Source of the DNA: Nymphaea colorata
Taxonomy: Eukaryota > Streptophyta > Magnoliopsida > Nymphaeales > Nymphaeaceae
Direction of reading: 5' to 3'
NCBI RefSeq assembly: GCF_008831285.2
Contig: NC_045150.1
Span: 498,001-562,000 of the forward strand
DNA length: 64,000 nucleotides
Part shown: positions 35,695-47,400 of the stretch, one piece after another
Numbering within the stretch: the first letter of the stretch is position 1
How the letters are laid out: the number at the start of each line of letters is the position of its first letter
The notes under the pieces: generated by a model
Told to the model about the DNA's origin: nothing
Databases searched by the model: none
Seen by the model: only the letters and a program-made list of their open reading frames with translations
Translations under genes and position numbers: made by a program

Positions 35695-36024
35695 CGAATT
35701 AAAAAGTTAGATAGGTTTCAATTTAAGAAATGACATCCAATTGGATTCAGATATATATAAATATTTGAACGAATTCAGATTCATACCAGATTTAGTTTTA
35801 ATAAACATTGTGTATCAAATGCTCTTACATTTTAAAAATCAGTCAGGTTCGATTCAAACTAGGGTTTCAGATTCAGATATGAATAAAAAAAATTAGGTTT
35901 GGATTGTAAAAATCAGATTTCAAATTCAGATTCAAATATAAACTTTTTTGTTTCTATTTGAATTCAAATTAAAAAATATCTGACAAAATGGATACGATTA
36001 AAGGTATATACGTTGACGTCCTTA
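35695..36024. mobile_element. Degenerate hAT MITE (family of 45988)
   Basis: Second degenerate copy. Its right end GTTGACGTCCTTA matches the GTTGACATCCCTA end of the intact element. Internal words ATGACATCCAATTGGATTC, GATACGATTAAAGGTATATACG also match in order. The left end is not clear. Confidence 0.72.
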
Positions 36025-36065
36025 GCCTTCAAACCTCTTTTTCAGGTAGCTTTTAACCTCGAAAG

Positions 36066-36439
36066 ATGCTGCCTAACGGTTTTGGTAGGAGGTCAGCGGG
36101 TAGTTTGATTATTGTGAGTACAAACTCCTACACAGCGCAAGCTGTGACAGCTTGTTTAAATTTGGAAAAGAGAGATATATTGGCAATGCTCAGAACCATA
36201 AGTGCTTCGGTTGGCTCTACCTATACAAGTCAGGCACCTAAGGAAGATAGATACATTTTCGTGTGCATATCTTAATTACCACATAAATAGATGCAAATGA
36301 AATTAAAATTTCTGCATCCTAAACATGGAAAAACTTCAAATTCAAGATTTTCGAACTGTCATTTGGATGAGCATGGGATTTAAATTTTGTTAATTATGTC
36401 TTGTAACTGAGAGTTAATTTCTCACCGATTAAACAAAGT
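36066..36439. other. Non-coding, one doubtful short frame
   Basis: A 69-codon plus-strand frame (36066-36275) begins MLPNGFGRRSAGSLIIVSTN. I do not recognise it and see no splice or promoter support. Otherwise plain AT-rich DNA. Confidence 0.4.
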
Positions 36440-36691
36440 TAAGGGTGGACATCGGGTTGGCCCGGCCTAATAAGAACTGAGTTGGGGCCGGCCTTGTTCT
36501 TACAAGTCGGGCCAGGAGGGGCCCAGCCTGATTCTAATAAAAAACTATTTTTAAAATATAAAATATGTTTTTTGAATATAAATATAAATTTTAATAATAA
36601 AATATATATTATTAATAACAAAAAATAATTTTAAAAATTAATGGGGCGGGGCCGGGCCCTCACCAGCGGCCCGGCCTGGTGCCCACCCCTA
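36440..36691. mobile_element. hAT-like MITE, 252 bp
   Basis: Ends are inverted: TAAGGGTGGACATCGGGT at left and, read inward from the right, TAGGGGTGGGCACCAGGC. GC-rich GGCCCGGCC words at both sides flank an AT-rich core. The flanking octamers AACAAAGT and GGCAAGGT agree at five of eight positions, consistent with a decayed 8-bp hAT duplication. It lies about 770 bp upstream of the PI-PLC X gene. A relative lies in that gene's intron 6. Confidence 0.65.
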
Positions 36692-36940
36692 GGCAAGGTA
36701 GCTCCAATGAGCGAGCTGTGCTCGAGCTTGAGTCACACATTGTTCGGTTGGAGCTCGAGTATTAGTCGACTCAGCTCCGCTAGTTTAAACTGGTGTGTCT
36801 TGATTTAATACCACTAAGAAGGGTATTAAATCCTAAAAAGTTACTTAACTCCACTCAATTATAACTCGAGTTTTAACTCAACCTCGAACTTGACTTGTTC
36901 AGCTAAGCTGGTTGTAGAAATGTAGCACGTCTAAATTATA
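36692..36940. repeat. GAGCTCGAG-type repeat
   Basis: Words such as GAGCTCGAG and CTCGAGCTTGAG resemble the block at 2482-2800. The right half carries AACTCGAG and ACTCAACCTCGAAC. Likely remains of a palindromic MITE; ends not determined. Confidence 0.4.
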
Positions 36941-37371
36941 TAATCAGTTTTTGGGGATGCCAATATTACATACAATCGAGCTGCGTGTTCCATTGAAGTT
37001 CAAATTCGAGCAGTTGAATTCACTAATAAAACATTGCAAAGGCGACACAAGAAACTGACAGCCATTCGACCTTTCGTAGATATTCAAATACGATTCTGAT
37101 CCGATTGCGTTATAAATGGATGAACATCTAAATGACAGTTACACGATTATTATATATATCTGAATAAGAACCGTTGCGTTTCCAAAGAATTCAGCTGAAA
37201 TATGAATCGTGTCTATTGAAGGAAGGAAAAAGGGAAAACTGCAGAAATTAATGATTAAAAATTCCTAGAATTGAAGCATAGTAGTTGGCGCACACAAATT
37301 CAATTAAAGGAAAGAAAGAACAAAGATAGCCTAAGGGCTCCTTCTCTTTCTTGTCCCTTTTCCATTTCTAA

Positions 37372-37402
<31 letters not shown>

Positions 37403-37456
37403 AGGGCTTCCATTGGTTAGGCGCCTGACCTCTCTCCAGATCAGAGAAAGAGGGAG
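36941..37456 (+). promoter_or_regulatory. Upstream region of the PI-PLC X gene
   Basis: Presumed promoter and 5' UTR. A TATATATAT box lies at about 37151-37159. A long CT run (37373-37399) sits about 60 bases before the start codon, a common feature of plant 5' leaders and core promoters. The transcription start cannot be fixed from sequence alone. Confidence 0.4.
37373..37399 (+). repeat. (CT)n tract in 5' leader
   Basis: Near-perfect CT dinucleotides just upstream of the first exon. Pyrimidine tracts of this kind are frequent in plant 5' UTRs. Confidence 0.85.
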
Positions 37457-38534
37457 ATGAAGAGAATAAGGGCAGAAGCTTCGTTGATGGCGATAGCACT
37501 GGGAAGAGGCCTGTTGGCTTCTGTACTGTTGGTGAGCAGTATCTGCTGGGGGGCAGACGGTGGTGGCCTCTGCTTCTTCACCGGCGGCCACTGCCAACAA
37601 GGGGACAAATGCATCAGGAACAGCAACTGCGCTCAGGGTCTCCACTGCGAGACCTGCATTACCAATGGCGGTCTCCTCCCGAGATGCACTCGTATCGCCT
37701 CCCTCAACCCCACCTCTCTGGTACCCACGCACAAATATTTGCTCGTTTCCCCCACTTAATTCTCCCCGATTCTCGCTTCGCATCGCCTCTCTGAATCCCC
37801 ATGAACTATGCTAATGTGATATTCTTTGTTCGTTTCCCGCTTCCGCTTCGCGTGATGCTCATGGATCGACCAACTTGTCGTTCTGCGATTCCGCATGGAT
37901 GGTGTTGGGGGAAAATTCGGCAAAAACTGAAGGTGGGAGGTCTGCCATTCAATCGGTATTCCTGGTTGACGACGCATAACTCGTTCGCCATACTTGGGGA
38001 GAAGTCGGCGACTGGAGCTGTCAGGCTTTCGCCCTCCAACCAGCAGGACTCCATTACCTCCCAGCTCAATGTGAGTTCCTTCTCTCTTCTCAAGCCGCCC
38101 CCAATTTTTGCTCTGCTCTATATCATCTGCTTACTTGCTATAAATGTATGCTAATGAAATCGAATATTGTAAAGAACAGATGCGAATTAGCTAGGCTCGT
38201 AGATGGGAATGGTATTTCTGTTCCACTCTGTGCTCATATTTCCTGTGGTGAGCCTACAGAAAACAGAGCTGGATGTCATTGATAAGTTGATGTTCTTTTA
38301 ATGGTAATTCTTGATTTCCTGATTTTCCCATTAATTTGACTAACGTTACTTCCGTTTTAAAATGAGAAACTTATTAAAGCTATTTGCCTAACTATAAGTA
38401 ATTTAATTATCAGTTTCATAGTTCCTCTTCTCGAGTGGCTAGTGGCTACACACGAGTTAGGCAACAATTGATTCAAATGTTCATTTATTTGGAATTTTCT
38501 CTAAGTGTAATCCTGAAGTATGCCACATGCAGTT

Positions 38535-38573
<39 letters not shown>

Positions 38574-39058
38574 AGTGTTTTCGTTACTTTTAAATACCAG
38601 CGGGGGTTTGCTCAGCTGATCTGGGCCGTCCACATGGACTGCCCACTCTTTTATTTTTTAAAAAAAAGGCAAAAACAAAAACAAGCGCCCGACGCTCGAG
38701 CGTCGAAGAGAAGCGACGCCTCCCTCGTCTCTTCGGCAAGGGGGAGGTCGACGCCTCCACCATCGCCGCCGCCGGCATTCTCACCAGCAGTCGGCCAGCG
38801 AGAAAATGCCACTGAATGGCCGGCCGATGGGGGAGGCAGCAGCTACCCCTTTCATTTTCTTTTTTATTCGTTTGGAAAAAAAAAAGGTATGAGGCAGGGG
38901 AGGCCGTCGGAGTTGCCTCCCCCATCTCAAACAGGCGGGGGTGGCACAGCCCGCCGGCGGTGATGGGGAAGGCGATTACTTTCCCTACCTCAAACAAGTG
39001 GGGACATGCTAATAACGGCCCCAACCAGACGAGCGTTTTCGCTCGGCTGGGTTTAGCG

Positions 39059-39119
<61 letters not shown>

Positions 39120-42100
39120 CAGTTGATTTCCTCTATACATGTGGATGAGGCAGTTTAGTTCTTTGATGTTAAACACCAGCCCGCAGGTCAGATTCCTCCA
39201 AATGGCTGGAGGAATTCATATGCCGCCCTACTCGCGCAGGCCTTCGCCGTTGTCGTCGCTGCACCTTCCAACTCCACCGGCGTCGGCGACATTGGCAACG
39301 CAAGGCAGCGCGGGAGTCGGGAGGTGGGTTGTGGCTGCCTCCTGGCCCTCTCATCGCCGTCGCATCTCCCAGCTCGCATGCCCGCCTCCCAGCTCCTACT
39401 GCACCAAGAAAACCTTTCGTTTTGTCTCCAATGAGCCCCAGAAGAGGAAAGAAGTTGAGATGATTTCCAGTCCACCTTGTTTCGAGTTTGCGTTCCACAT
39501 GGAGCTACATAATTTATTATATTTATATATTAGTTCTTCCATATAATTTAATTTATCACATAGTAATTCGAACACGAATCTAAAACTTTTATATTAGTGC
39601 CCTCAAAATTTTTAGAACGCGAACCATACATTTTTGGCTTCAAAAAACTGGAATAGTCAATGTTACTGAGTGCCAGATAATGACTGAAATTTAAAAATTG
39701 GCCACTGAAACCACTATAAATAGTCACATACCATAAATGGTTGCTAACATCAATTTAGTGATTTTTTGTTTTTTAACAACGCTGTTTTAGATTTTAGTGA
39801 TGTATTGAACTGTTCTAGAAACATTTGTTTGTTTGCAGAACGGTGTGCGGGGACTGATGTTGGACATGTATGACTTCAACAACGACATTTGGCTCTGTCA
39901 TTCCTTCGGTGGAAAATGCCATGACTACACTGCTTATGTATGTACCCTTTTCTTCTCTCTTGCCCCCAATCCCGGTCAAAATTCAACCCTTCTTTTGCAA
40001 ATCTTGTATTGTCTAATAGCAAAATTAACACAATCATATATTTGTTCTCTTTGAAAATTTTCTTTTAAAAAAGAAGAACTTTACTATCCCGTTCATGTTC
40101 ACCCTTAGTTTTTTAAATACAAAGGAATTTTGATCACTGCAAAGGAACATATGACCTTTGTTGGAGTTTTGCGAGGAATCAAGATAGCGTACAAACGAAA
40201 AATGGATCTATGTATTTCATATAGCGGAAGTAGAACTTGTAGAGGCGACCGCTGACTGAATGTCGGTGGCTGTTGGTAGAATGGCTACAGTCCCCATAGA
40301 GTCATTGTCTAATGGAGATAGCGGCGACGGCAGCAGCGACAATGAGTTTTTCTTCTCAGCCATAGCAGTCCAATGATGAGAACATGCAATTCACATATGG
40401 TTAAGGGGACCGATTATCCGGTAAAAACTAAATGTGTCTCTCACCATCACAAGACACAAATATTTATACTTAAGGATCCAAAATGGATATAAAATCGTAT
40501 CGACGCAAGACTATCCAGATAGGTAAATCCCAACAACTTTCTCCAATTAATCATTAATCCTCAACCTATATTTTAAAATTCAAGTGTTCCTTAAAAACAA
40601 ATTTTTTTATTAATCATTAATCCTCAACCTATATTTTAAAATTCGAGTGTTCCTTAAAAACAAATTTTTTTGCTGCCCTCTTAATGTCCTGTATGTCATC
40701 ATTTGTAGAATAAATTGATTCAATTCTATGGCCAATTTAAGATTGTCATATGTCACACTTCAATCCTCTTACTTTCTCCTTTAATGTTTCTCCTTTAATG
40801 TGCTTCTCTCGATCATGTGATTTGATGATCTGACAGCAACCGGCCATCGACGGACTCAGAGAGATTCAGGCGTTCCTCGAGTCCAATCCGTCCGAGATCG
40901 TCACGATCTTCATAGAGGACTACGTGACCTCACCTAACGGACTCACGCGTCTCTTCACCAGCGCGGGCCTGATGAAGTACTGGTTCCCGGTGTCCCGAAT
41001 GCCCAAGCACGGGGAGAATTGGCCCACCGTCACGGACATGGTGAACAATAACCAGAGGCTGCTCGTCTTCACCTCCAAGTCCGCCAAGGAGGCCTCGGAG
41101 GGCGTCGCCTACCAGTGGAGATACGTCGTGGAGAACCAATGTAACGATCGATTTCTCCGCCCAAAACGGCCCCTGAGTTATCTTTTCAAATCACAGTTTT
41201 AAAATGATCGGACATATCAGAGACAGCGGCCGTTTTTTTAATCAGTGCTTCGTGAAAATTTTGGAGAAATTTTCATTTTCCGGACTTACCTTTTTTTTAT
41301 TTGTAATTTAAAAAATGAAAGTCGTTTATGTAATATTTTTTAAAAAAGCCTTTGGTGATAAAGTTTAATATTATAAAATTTAGCTTTTGTTTTTTGAAAA
41401 TTCACTCTAAAATCTTAGTGATCTGCTTTTTTAAGATTTTGGCATTTTCAAAAGAAATGTATATTTCAATTATTTGATGAAAAGGAGTTTTTTTTTTCCT
41501 TTCCGATTTTTGCTTTTACAAAATGCTATTTTCGTCATTTTAAGCCCTGATTCGTGAAAAGTATTACTTTTGTTAAAAAATCACAACAAACACTCGGGCT
41601 TCTTAAAATTTTGGATAAAAGGCAGTTCGAAAAAAGAAAGTTCCTTAGAAATTTATGTAGGAACACTCGTTTTTATATATAAAAAAAAATTGTTGCAGGA
41701 GAAAATTACTGAAATGGCCTTATTCCAAAAAACGGACGAAGAGAAGAACAGTTATTTTCTAGAAAAATACCAACATACCTATTTTTTGGTTTATTCATTT
41801 TTTATTTATTTATTAATTTGTTGCTTATTAATTAAAATTTTTGTGTCACTTGCTGAGAGTAGATGGAAACGGGGGGATGAAGGCAGGTGCCTGCCCAAAT
41901 CGAGCGGAGTCATCGCCCATGAACACACCAACAAGATCCCTCGTCCTGGTGAACCACTTCCCCGACACCCCTGATCTCGTCACCGCTTGTAAGGACAACT
42001 CCGCCGCCCTGCTCAGCACGCTTGCCGCCTGCTCTCAGGCTGCCAACAATCGATGGCCTAATTTTATCGCTGTTGATTTCTACAAGGTCCATCTACAAAG

Positions 42101-44214
42101 CCCCTTGTCTTTCCTTTCTTTCTAATCCACCCTAAAACTCGGCCGGAGTTGGCCCATCTGGACCGAACCGGTGGCAAAATTGATTCAGTTCCCGAGCTTG
42201 CTACCTGTAAAACGAAAATCCATTTTATTGTTTTTAATTATTTTTAAAAGTTATCTTCTTTTAAAGAATATATATACATATGTCTATGCATTTCCCCTTT
42301 GAAATAGGTAGCAAATATATATATATATATATATATATGCAAGGTAGCTTCAATTTTTTTTATAGATACCTTACGATTAGTTGATTAGTTAGAAGATTAT
42401 GTAAGTGTTTCGTGAATCAATGTTAAAGATTGAACCAAAGATTAGAATAAATTATGAAATACTAGAATTAGGTGTTCATGAATCTGCCACATTTTGTGTA
42501 AAACAAACATACAAAATGTTTTATTTGCAAATGAGATTTTCTAAAATATACCCCTTAACCTTTTTTTTTTTTATCTCTACCACTGCCATGAAGACAGCAT
42601 TTAAGGAGTGTTTGGCTGATGGCTAAAATTGGTTACTGAAATCTCATATTCAAACAAACCACATTTTTAAAATGATGGAATAACCTGGCCCCCCAAAGGT
42701 TTTTAAAATATCCTTTTGATTTTGTCACTGAAACACGTAAACTCAATTTCAAAAACCGGTTAAAAACCCAGGTTTGATAAAGTGACATCAAATGCAACGT
42801 TAGTCTCCATAGGCCAATGTGATAGGACACTTACTTGATATGAATGATAATAATGGATTTAACTTGGCTTTTAGTAGTTGATGCTGATATGAAAGAGTTT
42901 GTGGACGATGGTGTTAATGCAGAGGAGTGATGGTGGTGGAGCTCCATATGCTGTGGATGTGGCCAACGGGCACCTGGTATGCGGCTGTCAAAGTATCGGC
43001 AACTGCAAGGTACACTCTTCAATCACTTCATGATTGGGTTTTGTGCAAGGATTTACTCATTCTATTATGCATGAGAGATAAGAAACCTGAAAGATTTAGC
43101 TTACTTGGATGTAAATAGGCAGCTGATTATTGATTATTAGCAGCACTACTAATTAGGGTGGGCATCGAGTTGGGTAGCCAGTTTGATTGGGCTTCAGGTT
43201 GGAATTAATAAAATTCAGCCTATGCATGAGTTCAATCTCGGTTCGGTAAATTATTTAATATTATTTTTATTTTATTAATAATTTTAAAATGTATTTTATG
43301 TTCAAAAATATATATTTTATATTTTATTTTTTTTAAAACTTTAACCGAACTAGGTTGGGGCATTGGGCCATTCGGGGTAGCCTAAGCTCCTGAGCTCCCG
43401 TTCCGGGCTAGCCTGAACTGACTCTTATCAAATCGAGTCCGCCCGATGCCGAAACTTACTTAAAAAGCTAACTTTTTAACGCTCACACTTGAGATCTTTA
43501 TGGCTTGTTTGACCAGAAATAAGCGATTGGGTACCTTAAAAAGAAAAAGTGTCACTTTTGCAATGATGGGACCCATGTTTCTTATCGAACCAACGCGGTT
43601 TTGCTTTTAAGAAACATTTTCATAAAAATTAGGAGAGGCGCCTATTGTTTGGTTAAAAAACAAATTAGTGCGTTGTTTTTTAAAGTCACAAAAATGTTGG
43701 AGAGAAAATTTCAAAGGGTTACCTATAGAATTGTACACTCTGATCGAACAAATAACTGGGTACATGATGAAGAACTGTTTGAAAACCAGGCTGACTTTGG
43801 AACCGCCAACCTTGGACCAGTTCCTATCTGAAATTGGCTCTTTGCTTAGATGACTGAAGAAACTCCCCAGGGCCAAAGGAAAAGAAGGGAAGGACAAAAC
43901 AAGATCAAACATGCAGCTTTAGATTTAGAAATTTTGTATTGATCAAGAGCTGTCTACGCAATTAAGCCAAAGTGGTGAGCCTTTCATAAAGATCAACTAA
44001 AAACAGTAAAAGAAGAAGGTGAAAGAAGAAGGTGCAAGGAGAAAAACAAACAAGCGGATAGGAAAATCTTTAGAGTCCCTTTCGTTCCAAGATTAACGAC
44101 GCCTTTGAAGGCTCCTTCTTTCTGAATTTTTTTCTGTACGTGTCCATATTGATCTCTCGTTTTTCAAACTTTTGTTGACAGCCAAACATGACCATCGGCA
44201 GCTGTGGTTCTTAA
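37457..44214 (+). CDS. PI-PLC X domain-containing protein (At5g67130-like)
   Basis: Secreted PLC-like phosphodiesterase. Inferred exons: 37457-37720, 37933-38070, 39839-39937, 40837-41140, 41863-42086, 42923-43009, 44182-44214. All introns are GT-AG and the joined frame has 382 codons. Residues 1-33 form a hydrophobic signal peptide. A cysteine-rich stretch follows (about 38-81, seven Cys). The X domain starts near 90: [13 protein letters not shown] carries catalytic His103, [12 protein letters not shown] and IWLCHS carry Asp143 and His155. Later come [55 protein letters not shown]. The plant family lacks Y and C2 domains and its substrate is not firmly known. The last exon encodes ten residues ([10 protein letters not shown]); if intron 6 is retained the frame stops at 43031-43033 instead. 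No C-terminal GPI signal is seen. Frame closure at every junction argues for a working gene. Confidence 0.93.
38538..38571. repeat. (TA)n in intron 2
   Basis: Pure TA run marking the left side of a GC-rich insert in intron 2 of the PI-PLC X gene. Confidence 0.9.
38590..39500. other. GC-rich insert in intron 2
   Basis: About 0.9 kb, much richer in G and C than the rest of the intron, and containing a 55-bp (TA)n run. Two coding-like GC-rich parts are visible, at about 38680-39050 and 39180-39480. One frame in the second reads [20 protein letters not shown] (from about 39222). Neither belongs to the PI-PLC X protein. A transposon-captured gene fragment is one explanation; I could not find terminal inverted repeats or a target duplication, and I do not recognise the product. 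Confidence 0.4.
39061..39117. repeat. Long (TA)n in intron 2
   Basis: Uninterrupted TA run of about 57 bases inside the GC-rich insert; expected to be highly length-variable. Confidence 0.9.
40546..40671. repeat. 63-bp tandem duplication in intron 3
   Basis: Units 40546-40608 and 40609-40671 both read ATTAATCATTAATCCTCAAC onward and differ at about one position (CAAGTG versus CGAGTG). Confidence 0.93.
43154..43450. mobile_element. hAT-like MITE in intron 6
   Basis: Starts TAGGGTGGGCATCGAGTTGG, matching the family of the MITE at 36440-36691, and towards the right has GTCCGCCCGATGCC, complementary to its start. The core is AT-rich with TTTTATTTTATT words. It lies in intron 6 of the PI-PLC X gene, between the exon ending at 43009 and the last tiny exon. 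The right boundary and target duplication are unclear. Confidence 0.6.
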
Positions 44215-44289
44215 GAGATCTGAAGTCTGAACTACCACCTTTGGCAAAGGCCAGGCGCCTCGAGGGGCTTGTGAACAAAGAGGGAATAC

Positions 44290-44325
<36 letters not shown>

Positions 44326-45987
44326 TCTTCTTCTTCTGAGAAATAAAAGCCATGTTAATTATGCTTCCTTTCCGTAGATGATCATCACAACATATGCTGT
44401 GGATATGCCCTACACTTGTGTTGTTCTCTCACGTACTGAATGGTTTATCTACTTATTGGTTAGGAGGTTGAAATGAGTACAAGAGTTCAATCTTTCGGAG
44501 CACTCTTTTTTCTTTTTCTTCCTTTTTGTTTTTGCAAACGCTGATACATACATATCTTCAATAAATAAATAAATCAACTCAAACCTAACTAATGGCCATG
44601 TAAGTGTTAAATGCACAAACATGTCATTTAACTTTACTGTGCATTTTTATAGAATAGGTTGACTTTATAAAGCGTGTGGTAATAGTTTCGAGTTGGCGTT
44701 GCTTATGAAAAGAATTCCGAGTTTGCATATAGTTTAGATTTACAATTCATATTAAGCATTATTTTTTAAAAAACACATTTGAACTTTTTTTTTTACCTCA
44801 TGAGTTGAAAGTGCTTTTGGATATTTTCCCCTTCGACAAAGTTCAACATTTACGATTGTCTTTTAAGAAACTACATAACTATGTTCTTTTTGGATGTTGG
44901 AACCAAGAAAAGCCCAATTTCTCATCTTATTGTTTGTTAAAATTGCAAAATTACTGCTTTTAACTGAAAAAAAAGGAATGTTTTTAAAAATCCCATTTTC
45001 AGAAAACCGTTGACAAGAAAAATCAATGGCATCTCGCTATATCTTCAAGATTAAAAATACGGAAAATGTTTCAATAAATATGCATTTTTTGAAAGGAATA
45101 AGAACATCTTAAGACTACAAAGATAAATAACTACCTTAGACTTCATAAAAATATAGTATTTACAAATATATTTATATGATAAATAAGTTCAAGGATGTCT
45201 AACTTGCCTGTTAAGTGTTAATATCTCTGTTTTGTTAGAAGCTTGAGCCTGCAAACATAAATTTTCTGGCTTCACCACTGTGACTCTAAGAGCATGAAAT
45301 AGAGAAGAAGATTCTGAAACATATGCTTCAAAGACACTATGCTTTTGTTCAAGAGAATATGATGTGATTATAAATGTCATTCCTAAATCTAATAATCACT
45401 TCAATAGAATGAAAAGAAGAAGAAGATTCTAAAACATATGCTTCAAAGACACTGTGTTTTTGTTCAAGAGCACATGATGTGATTATAAATGGCATTCCTA
45501 AATGTAATAATCAAATGCTAAACATTATCACTCAACGTCTTGTACAACAAAAACATGATGTTCTTAAGCTTAACGTGTTTAGTAGACGTACCTTTCCTTT
45601 GTCCTGCACAATCTAAGCAGCGCCACCTCATGACTACAACTAAGAATAGGTTGGTGTCAACGCCAAAGGCTCAACCTATCTCACAGTAAAAGAAATAGGC
45701 AACAGAATCAATCTGCACAATATAATTAAAAGGCTCTATATTCCAAGGCCAAGGGTCAGGATTAATGATATTGATGGAGAGCGAAGAGCCCAGCGGTGGA
45801 ACCAGGATTTCTTTCTTGGCTGAGAAAACTTTTGATTGGCTGCCGGCACCAGCCATCTTGTATCTCTGCCACAGCACGAGCCCAGGCCGATGACTTTAGC
45901 GGTGTAGGCTTTACATTTGACCAAGCAACAAGTGCTAGCGATAGCCCCAGCTTTGTCCATCGATCGATGCAGTACCTTTAGCTTGAT
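44215..45987. other. Intergenic, no gene
   Basis: 3' flank of the PI-PLC X gene, with a TA then TG microsatellite at about 44287-44322. It then runs as AT-rich DNA. A near-duplicate pair of about 98-115 bp lies at 45300-45414 and 45415-45512 (GAAGATTCT(G/A)AAACATATGC in both). Short frames here have no recognisable product. Confidence 0.6.
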
Positions 45988-46443
45988 TAGGGATGTCAAT
46001 ATATCTGATTTAAATCGGATATCCGACCGATCCGATCCGAAAAAATCGGATATGGATAAAAATTTAATATCCGATTAAGAAATCAGATCGGATTCGGATT
46101 TAATAAATGACATCCGATCAAATTCGGATATACATGAATATCGGATCGGATTTGAATACGGATTCAGATCGGATTCATTTTTAGACAAATATCCTCTATC
46201 TAATACTTAGAAAATGGCAAAATCTGGTTCAAAATTCGGATTCGGATTTGGATATAAATATAAAAATCGGATTGGATTCTGATTGTAAAATCGGATTTCG
46301 GATTCAGATTCGGATATGACTTTGATTTATTCGAATTCGAATATGAATCCGAATCCGAATCCGAATCCGAATATATGAATATCAGAAAAAGCGGATATGA
46401 TTAAAGATGTATCCGATCCGAATCCGATCCGTTGACATCCCTA
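45988..46443. mobile_element. hAT (Ac-like) MITE, 456 bp, well preserved
   Basis: The 8-bp direct repeat AGCTTGAT lies at 45980-45987 and 46444-46451. Inverted ends are TAGGGATGTCAA at left and TTGACATCCCTA at right. The length of the duplication and the TAGGGATG start, shared with maize Ac/Ds ends, place it in hAT. The body consists of GGATCGGAT and GAATCCGAATCC words, giving strong self-complementarity. It has no coding capacity and lies between two convergent genes. Degenerate copies are at 35265, 35695 and 53055. Confidence 0.93.
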
Positions 46444-46451
46444 AGCTTGAT

Positions 46452-47179
46452 GGCGTTTGCCATATATTGGGCGATAATAAGTGGATGAATAATATCGATT
46501 TGGTCTCGAATTTGTCTCGGACTGATTCATGGCCTGGGCGGGCTCTTGGAACCAATCAGACCATGTGGATGCGATTGAAAACATAAAAATGTTACGCATA
46601 TCGATGAAGTGATTGGGAGGATTGACTCCTCTGGATCACAAATTAACTGAATCAAAGTGTACTTTAAACAATGTTAATAATGAACGAAGCAAAATAACTG
46701 AACGAATTGAATTGAATCAAAGTGTACTTTAAACGATGTTTATAATGAACGAAGCAAAAGGGAATAGAAACTACTAAAGAGGCTCATGTTTGATCTTCAA
46801 CAATTAAACATAAAAACACAAAACGTGCGTAATTATATCCCAAGTCAAAGAAAATAGAAAAAACAGAACCAAGGATTAATAAAGGATCCAAAAGCATACC
46901 AAATGGATATGACCAAACTAAGCCTGGGAAGAAGGGCTGAACCTGTGCCCCCTCTCTTCCTTTGTCATTCGTGTGGACCTCCTCACCTGCAAAACTTCGG
47001 CTAATCCTGAGCCTTGACTCACACATGGATTCATGTTGGCTCTCTCGGCCAGTGCTCTCATTGGGGATCGATCCATGGACATGTCTGACGCATCCGGATC
47101 TATGGGTCACGCTTGGTTAGCTCTGCGTCATGCATCCTTGGATAAAAAGAATTAGGCTCGGATGCATTTGATGGATCAT
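46452..47179. other. Intergenic, no gene
   Basis: Contains a partial tandem duplication near 46645-46760 (AATCAAAGTGTACTTTAAAC occurs twice, with ATAATGAACGAAGCAAAA after each). No coding region recognised. Confidence 0.6.
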
Positions 47180-47400
47180 GATATGCTAGAAGATCAGAGA
47201 TATTAAAGATGAGTAATATGGTTCAATCACCTGGCAAGTCAATCAAGTATGCATTGTCATTAAACTTTTAAAGGACCCTAATTGGACCATACTTACATGG
47301 ACTCACTTTTGATTTCTACACATAGACCATGGCTAGATCACCAACCTGAACATGAATTTCTAGAATATACTCAACAATAGAATTGACGACAGGTAGAGGC
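47180..47400 (-). pseudogene. Gypsy integrase C-terminal fragment
   Basis: On the minus strand the translation reads VQVGDLAMVYV, stop, KSKVSPCKYGPIRVL, then NDNAYLIDLPGD. This is the GPY/F-like end of Ty3/gypsy integrases (VGDLVMV, KYGPFRIL, NDNAY.IDLP). No RT or LTR accompanies it, so it is an isolated relic about 0.4 kb downstream of the RNase H2A stop codon. Confidence 0.72.

Noticed and set aside
37397-37783. Minus-strand 128-codon frame
   Set aside because: It is antisense to exon 1 of the PI-PLC X gene, whose plus-strand product has a clear signal peptide and domain.
38520-39148. Frames with poly-Tyr-Ile runs in intron 2
   Set aside because: They are translations through (TA)n repeats and do not represent a protein end.
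40930-41139. Minus-strand frame at 40930-41139
   Set aside because: Antisense shadow of PI-PLC X exon 4.
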